DNA of 64,000 nt. It comes from Pseudomonadota bacterium (GTDB lineage: Bacteria; Pseudomonadota; Alphaproteobacteria; Rhodospirillales; Magnetospirillaceae). The translations under genes were made by a program, and so were the position numbers. Below the pieces are notes generated by a model. The model was not told where the DNA came from. It searched no databases and saw nothing but the letters and a program-made list of their open reading frames with translations. This document shows, in pieces, positions 37,189-45,601 of the stretch. Where the stretch lies: NCBI GenBank assembly GCA_021793155.1, contig JAJYTF010000027.1:1-64000 (forward strand), given 5' to 3'. The number at the start of each line of letters is the position of its first letter. Within the stretch, counting starts at the first letter, position 1.

Positions 37189-39810
37189 TCATGCCGAGGA
37201 GCGGCAACAGAACAGGTAGGTCAAGGCGGAACGCAGCCTTGCCGGGCTGATCGGCTTGGCCACGAATTCGTGGCCGCGGCGACGGATCTGTTCCTGGACT
37301 GCCTGCGACGTGTCGGCGGTGACCACCAAAGCTGGCGGGCTGACGCCGATTGCCTGGCCTATTTCGTCAAGGGCGTCCAGGCCAGTCTTGCCGTCGCCAA
37401 GATGATAATCGACGATAATGAGTTCCGGACCGCTCCGCGCCTGTTCGACCGCCTCGGCGATGGACATGGATACCAGTGTCACGCAGCCCCATGCCGAGAG
37501 AATGCGATCCAGGCCCTCGACCGACGATGGATCGTCGTCGACGACGAGAATCTGTTTGCCGCTGAGAATTGCCGCCGACCGCGGCACCGGCAGGGCTTCA
37601 GGCGCCCCGGCCACCATCAGGTCGGCCAATGGCACCCCGACTCGGAAAGTGGAGCCCCGCCCCTCAGTCGAGCGCATCTCGACGGGAAGGCCGAGAGCCT
37701 GGGCAATCTTGTCGACGATGGTCAACCCCAGCCCCGATCCGCCGCTCCTGTCTCGGCTGCCCTGTCCCAAACGGCGGAACGGTTTGAAGACCTCCGTCTT
37801 CTTGTCCTCGGGAATACCGATGCCCGTGTCGTATACCCCCACCATCAGCTCGTCGCCCCGTCTCCGACAACCGACCAGGATGCGGCCTTCCGGGGTGTAG
37901 CGGATGGCATTCGCCAGCAAGTTGCGCACCACGCGCTGCAGCAGGCTGCGGTCCGTCCACACCATCGCCGAACATGGCAGCACTTTCAGCCGCAAGCCGC
38001 TCCGTCGGGCCTGCGGCGCGTATTCGGCCTCCACCTGACCGAGCAGCGAGGCGATGGGGAACTGGGTGAGCCTGGGGGTCAGCCCGCCCGCTTCCAGCAT
38101 TGCCACTTCAAGGGAATCGGCAAGCATCTCCTCGGCAGCCTCCAAGGCGCCCTCGATCCGATCCAGGATGGCTCTTCCGGAAGCCGACAGGGAATCCTCG
38201 AGCAGAGCGCCCAACAGCAGGCGCGCGGCATTCAAAGGCTGCTGCAAATCATGGCTGATCGCCGCCATGAAGTCGCTTTTGCTGGCATTGGCGCTCTCCG
38301 CCTCGGCTTTCGCCGCAACCAGCGCCGCTTCGGTTTCCCGCCGGGCGATCAGCTCCTGGGTGAGCTGCCGGTTGAGCTCGGCCAGTTCCTCGGTCCGCCG
38401 GCGCACCGTGGCTTCGAGCAGGACATTGTTCTGGAACAGGGAAAAGGAATCACCCTGGGCATTCATGCTCCGCTCGACGCGCTGCAGCAGGACGCGAACG
38501 GTCTTTCGCAGCTTGGCATTCTCCTTTTCGAGTTTGCCCAGCTCGGTCTCCCGGGGGGCCGGCGGCATACCGCGGCCCCTCGTTTCGGCGGAACCATACC
38601 CGAACGCCACCCCGGTAAAGGTATGGTTGCAATGCAAGCCGTTGAACTGCTCGCCGAATGTCGAGAAGCCGACGACCTGGTGTTGGGCGAACAGATCGCG
38701 CAGCTCGGTCTTGATGTTGACCGTGTCCGCTTCGATCCGGCGCATGATGCAGTCGAACCCCAATACGGCATGGGGACGACCAACGGCACCATGGATCTCG
38801 TCGAACAGGGTATGCAGGTTCTCGAGCATGCCGGTATTGTGCCCGACGGACAGGGGAACTCCTTCATCGATGGCGCAGGCCAGTTCAAGACCGCCATCCG
38901 GGGTCAAGCCGCGGACGCTGCGGGTATGCCAGGTTCCTCCGACACGCACCACCAAGGGAGGCAGCAGCGCGCCGTCGGAACGGAGCTCTGAAATGTTCCA
39001 TCCCAGCCGGCGGGCGTATTCGAAGGCGGCGGGCTCGCCGTTCAATTCGGTGACGATCCGACGCTCCGGGTCGGCACCGGTAACGATCAGTTGATCGTTG
39101 CTGCCAACGAACTGCTGGCTCGAAAACACCTTGAACGGCAAAAGGGTATGGACGAGCGTCAGAATTGCCGCATCGCTGTGAAAGCGCCCGCCGTGGAAAA
39201 CCAGGGTTTCACCGTTGAACGAACAATTGGACGCGGAACCGCCGAACAAGGACAAAGGACTGAGAGAGGCCGACAACGCGCTGATGACCCGCTCTTCGAC
39301 AAGCCGGGAGCCGTCGATCATCAACATGCCGAATGTCGTGTGATGGGTTGGCTCCACACCTTGGCGCCGAAGCTCCTCGAACAATGTCTGCGACACGTCG
39401 CGGCCGTCTCCGGCATCGAAACCGGACACGGCGGTAACCAGGCGGGAGGCGGAAACGCAAGCCTCGCGGGCGATGGACAACCCGGCCAGCCCCCCTGTGG
39501 TATAGCCGCGGGACGATATCTCGCCGGCGGTGGTGCAGCCGATCAGCGGAATATCACCGAAGGTCTCCTGGAACGCCGCCTCCAGGGCATGGCGGTCGTA
39601 GTGGGAAGAACAAAATACGACAGTGAGGCCGGCCGACGGCATCGAAATGGCGTCGAACAGTTCGCGCACGGCCTGCATAGGATCGGGGTTCAAGGAAACG
39701 CCTTGGCGTATCGCCCCCTGCTCTTCCACAGTCGTCAGACCTGTTGCAGCCAAGAGCCGTCCCCCACCGTTACGCTTGCTACGCCGGCGATCCGAATCCG
39801 TCGGGCACAT
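37189..39810 (-). CDS. FIST-domain hybrid histidine kinase with REC
   Basis: 873 residues from the ATG at 39810. Domains in order: FIST N and FIST C (about 25-390; FGGSASNCSF, GHNTGMLENL), a coiled coil (about 425-520), HisKA with the phospho-acceptor in AISHDLQQPLN (about residue 518), HATPase_c with NLLANAIRYTPEG and GSGLGLTIV, and a C-terminal REC domain (ILVVDDDPSS, phospho-Asp in IIVDYHLGD near 798). No membrane segment, so cytosolic. FIST domains are proposed small-ligand sensors. The gene follows the UbiU-like gene by 37 bases and could be co-transcribed with the qhp genes; the LuxR-type regulator at 55696 is a possible partner. Confidence 0.87.
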   Translation of the reverse strand: MCPTDSDRRRSKRNGGGRLLAATGLTTVEEQGAIRQGVSLNPDPMQAVRELFDAISMPSAGLTVVFCSSHYDRHALEAAFQETFGDIPLIGCTTAGEISSRGYTTGGLAGLSIAREACVSASRLVTAVSGFDAGDGRDVSQTLFEELRRQGVEPTHHTTFGMLMIDGSRLVEERVISALSASLSPLSLFGGSASNCSFNGETLVFHGGRFHSDAAILTLVHTLLPFKVFSSQQFVGSNDQLIVTGADPERRIVTELNGEPAAFEYARRLGWNISELRSDGALLPPLVVRVGGTWHTRSVRGLTPDGGLELACAIDEGVPLSVGHNTGMLENLHTLFDEIHGAVGRPHAVLGFDCIMRRIEADTVNIKTELRDLFAQHQVVGFSTFGEQFNGLHCNHTFTGVAFGYGSAETRGRGMPPAPRETELGKLEKENAKLRKTVRVLLQRVERSMNAQGDSFSLFQNNVLLEATVRRRTEELAELNRQLTQELIARRETEAALVAAKAEAESANASKSDFMAAISHDLQQPLNAARLLLGALLEDSLSASGRAILDRIEGALEAAEEMLADSLEVAMLEAGGLTPRLTQFPIASLLGQVEAEYAPQARRSGLRLKVLPCSAMVWTDRSLLQRVVRNLLANAIRYTPEGRILVGCRRRGDELMVGVYDTGIGIPEDKKTEVFKPFRRLGQGSRDRSGGSGLGLTIVDKIAQALGLPVEMRSTEGRGSTFRVGVPLADLMVAGAPEALPVPRSAAILSGKQILVVDDDPSSVEGLDRILSAWGCVTLVSMSIAEAVEQARSGPELIIVDYHLGDGKTGLDALDEIGQAIGVSPPALVVTADTSQAVQEQIRRRGHEFVAKPISPARLRSALTYLFCCRSSA

Positions 39811-39847
39811 CGTCACCACGCCGCGGAAAAATCGTAGAACGATTGGA

Positions 39848-40867
39848 TCAGCATGCGCATGCTTTTCCCACGCCCGCCTCGCGATAATAACACATGTAGC
39901 CGGAAGCACAGGAAGCCTGCCCGCCGCGCAACTTTCTGACCAGGTCCAGGTATTCCTGCGTGTTGCCCTCCTGGGCATGGCGATCGAGGGCGGCGCGCAC
40001 CAGTTCGACGCTCTTGACCTTGCGCTCAAGCGCTCCTTCCCGGCCGGCGATTTTTACGGCTCGGATCCCGGCTGCGGCCAGATCAGGAATGGCGCAGAGA
40101 CCACATGGGCCGAAAGGAAAGCCTTCCGGCGACACGGAGAACCCGCAACTGAAGCGGTACCACAGCCATTCTCCGTAAGCCTGGTCGTTGGCCGCAAGCC
40201 TGTCCTGTTCGGCCGGCGCAAGGGGGCGGCCGTCGGCGCGGGCATAACGCGACAGGTAGCGATCCAGGCAGATCGGCCCACCCAGCCGGGACGGCAAATG
40301 GATGCTGTGGCAGCTTCCTTCTTCGAAGACGCAACCGTCGTTGAGAATGAAAGCCTCGAACTCCAGTTCAGTAGCGGCCGACGCCACCTCGGCCATCTCC
40401 GGCAGCGTTATATCGCGGGGAAAAATGATTCTCTGCGCTCCCAGATCCTTAAGAAGCAAGGAATGTTCGGTGTTACGGCAACCCAGCAAGGAACTGGCGT
40501 GGAGGCGAATCGCAGGTCCCCGTTCCGCCAGCACCGACAGCAGCCCCATGTCGCCGACGATGAGGGCCCGCCCGCCCATCTCGGCAAACCGGCAGGCCAG
40601 GTCCACCAGCGAGTCGACCTGTGCCTCGGTGTAATGCTGGGCATTCATTACCAGAGACACGGTGCGCTCGAAGTCGGCTGCCGTGGCTACCACCGCGCCC
40701 AGTTCCTCATAGGTGGCGAGGTTGCCGAAGGCGCGGCGGTTCACGCTGGCGCTCCGGAACCGCGCCGTCCAGTCGGCCGGCACGACGCCGCAATAAAACT
40801 CGTCAGCCCCGGCTTGTGCCAAGGGGGCGACTTCAGCGACTCGACTGATGGGAGCGACAATCTTCAT
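39848..40867 (-). CDS. U32 family protein, UbiU-like
   Basis: 339 residues. The N-terminus MKIVAPISRVAEVAPLAQAGADEFYCGV is the U32 opening, and IRAVKIAGREGALERKVKSVEL matches its C-terminal TIM-barrel segment. Cys179 and Cys186 keep the CX6C spacing seen in UbiU (its Cys169/176), followed by Cys200 and Cys241 or Cys255/258, so a [4Fe-4S] cluster is expected. An extra C-terminal group (Cys320, 326, 337, 339) is not in UbiU. UbiU/UbiV hydroxylate without O2, using prephenate as oxygen donor. The gene follows the UbiV-like partner (34-base overlap), in the place where qhpG lies in the described clusters. Confidence 0.82.
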   Translation of the reverse strand: MKIVAPISRVAEVAPLAQAGADEFYCGVVPADWTARFRSASVNRRAFGNLATYEELGAVVATAADFERTVSLVMNAQHYTEAQVDSLVDLACRFAEMGGRALIVGDMGLLSVLAERGPAIRLHASSLLGCRNTEHSLLLKDLGAQRIIFPRDITLPEMAEVASAATELEFEAFILNDGCVFEEGSCHSIHLPSRLGGPICLDRYLSRYARADGRPLAPAEQDRLAANDQAYGEWLWYRFSCGFSVSPEGFPFGPCGLCAIPDLAAAGIRAVKIAGREGALERKVKSVELVRAALDRHAQEGNTQEYLDLVRKLRGGQASCASGYMCYYREAGVGKACAC

Positions 40868-41738
40868 TCCAGTCTCCGGACAGGATCACCCTGTCGACGC
40901 GGCCCTGGGCGACTGCCGTGGCCAGCGCCGCGCTCATCTCGGGCGAATGGCGATAGAACATGGTGTGGCCCCGTTGAAAGGTCGGCAGGTCCCGCTCGCT
41001 CGCCCCTTCGCGGCGCGACATGCGGTCGATATAGACGAGGCATTCCCTGCGGCAGGATGGGGCCACGGTGAATTTCCGCTCGGGCGGCAGGTTGAGCGAG
41101 CCCGGGCGGCAGCTTCTGCCTCGGACCGAAAAGCCGAAGGGGGAATGCACGGAAATCGCCGGGCCCAGGCCGTGAAAATCGCCCGGCTCGGCGAAGGGTG
41201 GAACGTCCATCTCGATCCGCTTGACCCCCAATCGGGTCAGCATCGCGGCAAAGTACCGAGAGTGTACGCCATGCGGATAAAGTTTCGCCCACTCGGGCGA
41301 GGGCAAGCGGGGGTCCTTGACCATCTTGCAAAGGATGCGTCCCGCCACCGGGGCGAGGGCCGGGCGAAAATCCCGCAGCAATCGAAGGACACCCCAGTCG
41401 TTGGCGATCACTTCGCTGCCTGGGGGAAGCAGCTCAATCAATGTCGCGATCTGCCTCAGCCCGGCATCCGAGGCCGGCGCTGTCACCAGGGACAGCCTGA
41501 TTCCACCCGCCGTCGCCGCTTCGACCGCCTGTCTGAGCTGTGATTCGCCGGGCAACAATGTCTCGCAGAACTCGCTGCCGAAATGCAGACGGTCGACTGT
41601 CCGATCGGCCCACTCGGCCAGGAAAGGCCGAGCGGACCAGTTCAGCACTTCGCCGCACCGCGCGACCGTCGGGCGTCCGGCCTCCAGCAGCGTCTTGAGG
41701 GTCCTTGGCTCCACCAATGACAGGGCGAGTTCGATCAT
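40833..41738 (-). CDS. U32 family protein, UbiV-like
   Basis: 301 residues from the ATG at 41738, which overlaps the qhpE stop (ATGA, 41735-41738). Short opening MIELALSLVEPRTLKTLLEA. HFGSEFC with Cys58 corresponds to the YLGETVC site of UbiV, and Cys210, Cys229 and Cys233 give CX18CX3C, close to the CX12CX3C of UbiV. Hence a four-Cys [4Fe-4S] site is likely. UbiV works as a heterodimer with UbiU, and the UbiU-like gene follows. Hydroxylation of the QhpC tryptophan is a testable proposal. Confidence 0.8.
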   Translation of the reverse strand: MIELALSLVEPRTLKTLLEAGRPTVARCGEVLNWSARPFLAEWADRTVDRLHFGSEFCETLLPGESQLRQAVEAATAGGIRLSLVTAPASDAGLRQIATLIELLPPGSEVIANDWGVLRLLRDFRPALAPVAGRILCKMVKDPRLPSPEWAKLYPHGVHSRYFAAMLTRLGVKRIEMDVPPFAEPGDFHGLGPAISVHSPFGFSVRGRSCRPGSLNLPPERKFTVAPSCRRECLVYIDRMSRREGASERDLPTFQRGHTMFYRHSPEMSAALATAVAQGRVDRVILSGDWNEDCRSHQSSR

Positions 41739-42460
41739 CGGCCTCGCCCCTCCCGCACCGCTCGATTTGCGCAAAGATGTTCGCGCTGCGGGCCCAGAGG
41801 CGATGCCGCGGCGACCATTCGAGTCAGCATCTCCGTCCCTCCCCGCTCAGGAGCCGTCGCCCACAGCGCCGCCAGTTCGGCGGCGACGCGGGCGGAGGCG
41901 ACGCTCGCCCCTGCTATGCTCGCCGCGCCGGGGGCAGCGCCACCCCCGGGCAGCCATGGGCGAGCGCCGAAATGGGCCCGCGGTCCCCCGAGATACGAAA
42001 TCTCACCGTCGCCACACCGGGCATCCCCGGTGACACGGACGATCCCGGCATAGGAGGCGGGGTAGACGACCGGCCCCATGGCCGGCACCGATGCGACGAC
42101 CAGTACGCCGGCCTCGACGGCACGACGGCAGGCAGCGGAAAGGACCCTGCGGTCCTGCATCAGGCCGAAACTCATATTGACCACCTGCACAGCTTCGGAG
42201 ACCAGCCAGTCGAGCCCGGCGGCGATCACCGCCGGAGCGGCAATGCCACGGCGATCGAAGACCTGAGCCGACATCAGGCGGATCGATGGAACGCGATCCA
42301 GGACAAGCCCGGCAAGGGCGGTACCATGCCCCAGGGAATCGGCCTCGGGCGGGCCTATGACCACATCGCCGCTGTCGTCGAGATGGAACCGCCGTGCCAG
42401 CGCCGCGCGGGCCGCCAGGTTTTCACTCAACCCGCTGTCGAGCAGACCGAAAGTAATCAT
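41735..42460 (-). CDS. qhpE: Subtilisin-like protease for QhpC leader removal
   Basis: 241 residues. Catalytic triad Asp8 (LLDSGL), His45 (LGHGTAL) and Ser186 (GASVASA). No signal peptide, so cytosolic, as for QhpE. QhpE removes the 28-residue leader of the gamma subunit after crosslinking. Overlaps qhpF by four bases and the UbiV-like gene by four. Its position in the operon matches described clusters. Confidence 0.88.
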   Translation of the reverse strand: MITFGLLDSGLSENLAARAALARRFHLDDSGDVVIGPPEADSLGHGTALAGLVLDRVPSIRLMSAQVFDRRGIAAPAVIAAGLDWLVSEAVQVVNMSFGLMQDRRVLSAACRRAVEAGVLVVASVPAMGPVVYPASYAGIVRVTGDARCGDGEISYLGGPRAHFGARPWLPGGGAAPGAASIAGASVASARVAAELAALWATAPERGGTEMLTRMVAAASPLGPQREHLCANRAVREGRGR

Positions 42461-44127
42461 GCCGCCGACCCGATCCTGCGTTCCGCAAACCCGGTCGGCG
42501 TCAGCTCCAGAATTCGGTCGGCATCCGCCAGCACCTCCGCATGATGAGAGATGATGATCCGCGTCCGGTTGGCGAATAGACGGTCGATGGTCCGGGCGAT
42601 CCGCTGTTCCGTCTCGCGGTCGATGGCCGAAGTCGCCTCGTCAAGGATCAGCACCAGCGGATCCTGCAGCAGGGCACGGGCAATGGCCAGGCGCTGTCGT
42701 TCGCCGCCGGACAACGAGGCGCCCCGCTCTGCCACCGGTGTATCGAGGCCGAGATGGGCGATCTCCGCCGCGACGGCAGCCCGTATCACCTCCTCCGCCG
42801 ATGCATCGGGAGCGGCATATAGAATGTTTGCAGCGATGGTTCCGCTGATCAGCGGACTGTCCTGCGCGACTACGGCGATCCGCCTGCGCAACTGGGTCAG
42901 GTCCAAGCTCCGCAGATCGCAGCCATCCAACAGGATGCGCCCCGCTTCCGGATCGTAGTGGCGGTGCAACAGGTCGATCAAGGTGCTCTTCCCGGCGCCT
43001 GACGCTCCGACGATCCCGACCTTTACGCCGGCTGGTAGAATCGCTTGGACATCACTGAAAAGCGAAGGGCATCCAGGGTAGGCGAAATGCACCCCGTCGA
43101 GAACGATCTCGCCTTTGGCCTCGGACGGGAGCCGTCGGGGTTCAGCCGGGTTCATCACCGCCGGCGGCTCATCAAGGATTTCGGCCAGCCGGTCCAGGCT
43201 GACCGCCGCACGCCGTTGGGCAATTATCAGGCCGAGAAAGGTGTTCACCGGACCGCCGGCCCGTCCGAGGTAACTCACGAACGCAATCAGCGCTCCGACG
43301 CTGAGACTCCCCTTCATCACAAAGGTGCCGCCGATAAGGAAGACGATGCCCGCCGCCACGCCGTTCAGCAGCGAGGGAATGGCCCCGACGGCGAAGCCGG
43401 CCATTTCCGCCCGGCGCAAATCCCCGAGAAAATATCGGTTGAGCTGGACCAGGCGCGCCTGCTCGCGGGGGGCGGCGCCAACCGCCTGGACCAGCTTCAT
43501 CGCCCCGATGGTCTCGACCAGGAAAGCGGTAAGCTGGGTGCTCCGTTCCCGTACCTTGCGGGTCAGGATTCCTATCCGGGCCCGCATGAGCCGGGTGATC
43601 GCCACTTGCACCGGAAGAAGGATGAAGGCGGGCAGCAGCAGGCTGGGGCAAAGGGCGGCCATGGCCGCCAGCGTGCCGGCCAGCACCAGCACGGAATTGA
43701 CCGCGGCAAGCAGGGTGTCCACGGCAAAGCGCTGCACCTCGGCCACGTCGCCGTCCAACCGGGCCATCACATCGCCCGTACTCCGCCCGCTGAAAAACGT
43801 CGGCGGAAGGCTCTGCAGATGGGCGAAAACCGCTTCCCGCAAGCCGAACAGGACTCGGCTTGACAAGGTCAGGTACTGCCAGCGGTTGAATGCTCCGACA
43901 AGGGCGGCTGCCACCGCGGCACCCAGAATGGCCGCGCAATACCAAGCGACCAGGTCGATGCGCCGGCCGATCAGCCCGTCATCGATCAGAAACCTGGTCA
44001 GCCAGGGCGGCGCCAGGGACAGTGCCGATGCCAATCCGGAAGCGGCAAGGACCACAAGGACACGGGCCGACTGGGGGCGGACAAGATTGAACAACCAACG
44101 AACCGACCGCCCCCCGGCAATGGCCAT
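42457..44127 (-). CDS. qhpF: ABC exporter for the amine dehydrogenase gamma subunit
   Basis: 556 residues: six-helix ABC transmembrane domain (about 15-310) then ATPase with Walker A GASGAGKST, signature LSGGERQRLA and Walker B LVLILDEATS. It is half of a dimer, and exports crosslinked QhpC to the periplasm in the known system. It starts immediately after the qhpB stop (TAG then ATG) and overlaps qhpE. Confidence 0.9.
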   Translation of the reverse strand: MAIAGGRSVRWLFNLVRPQSARVLVVLAASGLASALSLAPPWLTRFLIDDGLIGRRIDLVAWYCAAILGAAVAAALVGAFNRWQYLTLSSRVLFGLREAVFAHLQSLPPTFFSGRSTGDVMARLDGDVAEVQRFAVDTLLAAVNSVLVLAGTLAAMAALCPSLLLPAFILLPVQVAITRLMRARIGILTRKVRERSTQLTAFLVETIGAMKLVQAVGAAPREQARLVQLNRYFLGDLRRAEMAGFAVGAIPSLLNGVAAGIVFLIGGTFVMKGSLSVGALIAFVSYLGRAGGPVNTFLGLIIAQRRAAVSLDRLAEILDEPPAVMNPAEPRRLPSEAKGEIVLDGVHFAYPGCPSLFSDVQAILPAGVKVGIVGASGAGKSTLIDLLHRHYDPEAGRILLDGCDLRSLDLTQLRRRIAVVAQDSPLISGTIAANILYAAPDASAEEVIRAAVAAEIAHLGLDTPVAERGASLSGGERQRLAIARALLQDPLVLILDEATSAIDRETEQRIARTIDRLFANRTRIIISHHAEVLADADRILELTPTGFAERRIGSAA

Positions 44128-45252
44128 CTACGGGCGCTCCACCATCCGGATCCAGGCACCGGCCATATCCGCCCCACCGGGCATCTTGATCTCGCCAATA
44201 CGCTTAAGAGTGCCGGTCGAATAGACGCCGATATCGTTTCCGGCCCCAGCCACATACACCTCCCGCCCATCAGCAGAAATATTGATACAATAATAAGGGC
44301 GAGGCAAGGTGACTCTTTTAATCAATATATTCTTTTCGATATCACTCTTCGTCAGGGTCTTAAACGTAGAGTAGACTTCGTTGCGGTGCACTGGACTGAG
44401 AACCGAGGAAAACATGATGGCTGAGAAATCCTCGAATTCATTCATATGGATATCCCCAGTCTTCAGATCCAATGTGAGAAGGCCGGTGCGGGGGGTCGGA
44501 GGGTTCCCGGATCCTGGGTCGGTGCGCGCTGTATAGTATGGCGTCACGAACATGTGCGCCTGTTCAAATTGATTCCAGACATTGAACACGCCGGCCGGCG
44601 CGAAATTCTTGCGATCCCAGTTCAGAATCTTGTCGACCTTGAGAACCTTTCCGTCTTTCGGGTCCAGCGTATAGAGGTCCCAGCTGTTGGCATACAGCTT
44701 GGTGCCGTCCGTCGACATCATGATGTTCGTCGTTCGCCGCGGCAAAGGCAGCAGGCGTACCGGCTCGGCTGCCAGGCCACCGTCGGTACGATACACGGCG
44801 ATGCGGGTGTCCTCCACCTTGTACTCGTCGCGCAACAGCCGTACGGGCGATTCCGACACGAACAGTTCCTTCCCGTCGGGGCTGATCTCGAGGCCATAGA
44901 AACTGCGGACCCGCAACGCCCCACTGGAAACGTCGGAAAAGTCTCCATCGGAGAAGTCGGCGTGAAACACCTCCTTTCCGCTGTCCAGATCAATCCCGAC
45001 CAGGCTTCCCGTGTGGTTGGTGGTGACGTAAGCGGTCTTCCCGTCGGGCGAGGTCACGATCCCTGCCGGAGAACCGCCGCCAGGGATGGTGTAGATGCGG
45101 GTGATGGCCCGTTTGGCCGGGTCGATCAATACCAGCCGGTTCGGCTTCACGCCGGTCAGGATATACTCCTTCGCCTGAACGCAGAGCGGAGCGAACGCGG
45201 TGGCGCACAGCGCGAGCAAAGCGGCGCCTGTGACAAGGGCCTTGGACTTCAT
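44128..45252 (-). CDS. qhpB: Quinohemoprotein amine dehydrogenase beta subunit
   Basis: 374 residues from the ATG at 45252. Signal peptide LVTGAALLALCATAFAPLCVQA, then a seven-bladed propeller with YVTN-like strands such as GIVTSPDGKTAYVTTNHTG, LEISPDGKELFVSESP and CINISADGREVYVAGAG. Periplasmic. It forms the substrate cavity with the alpha and gamma subunits. Upstream gap to qhpC is 28 bases; a longer frame to 45456 is not coding. Confidence 0.9.
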   Translation of the reverse strand: MKSKALVTGAALLALCATAFAPLCVQAKEYILTGVKPNRLVLIDPAKRAITRIYTIPGGGSPAGIVTSPDGKTAYVTTNHTGSLVGIDLDSGKEVFHADFSDGDFSDVSSGALRVRSFYGLEISPDGKELFVSESPVRLLRDEYKVEDTRIAVYRTDGGLAAEPVRLLPLPRRTTNIMMSTDGTKLYANSWDLYTLDPKDGKVLKVDKILNWDRKNFAPAGVFNVWNQFEQAHMFVTPYYTARTDPGSGNPPTPRTGLLTLDLKTGDIHMNEFEDFSAIMFSSVLSPVHRNEVYSTFKTLTKSDIEKNILIKRVTLPRPYYCINISADGREVYVAGAGNDIGVYSTGTLKRIGEIKMPGGADMAGAWIRMVERP

Positions 45253-45280
45253 CGGCGGATCCCCTTCGTCTCGAGCAAGG

Positions 45281-45601
45281 TCATTTCTTCGGGAAGACTG
45301 TCTGCAACTTGCGCCAATCCCGTTCGGCCGACGGCGCCGCGGTATTCCAGTCGGGATAGCTGTTGATGGTGTCGGGCACCTGCGCCGGCCACCAGCAGGT
45401 ATCCGCACAGCCGTAAAGGTCGGCTTCCACCGGTTGGCACAGGGCGGCGACGCCACCGAAGGGATCGACCTCCCAGCCCGGGTCGAAAACCGATGTGCAG
45501 CCTGCCACCACCTGCATGACCTGGGCCTCTTCGACCTTGCCCTCCTCCGCCGAGCGTTCGATATGTTCGGCCTTCTTGTTGATGGGCTTCAGATGCTTCA
45601 T
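45281..45601 (-). CDS. qhpC: Quinohemoprotein amine dehydrogenase gamma subunit (CTQ precursor)
   Basis: 106 residues. The mature chain begins after a 28-residue leader ([10 protein letters not shown]...). All the crosslink residues recalled from the P. denitrificans subunit are present at the same spacing: Cys35-Glu44, Cys55-Asp61, Cys69-Asp77 as thioether bridges, and Cys65-Trp71 for the cysteine tryptophylquinone. The segment [17 protein letters not shown] is nearly invariant in the family. Substrate of QhpD, QhpE, the hydroxylase and QhpF. Overlaps qhpD by four bases. Confidence 0.95.
   Translation of the reverse strand: MKHLKPINKKAEHIERSAEEGKVEEAQVMQVVAGCTSVFDPGWEVDPFGGVAALCQPVEADLYGCADTCWWPAQVPDTINSYPDWNTAAPSAERDWRKLQTVFPKK

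Noticed and set aside
37069-38991. 640-codon open frame on the plus strand
   Set aside because: Antisense to the FIST kinase, with no family motifs.
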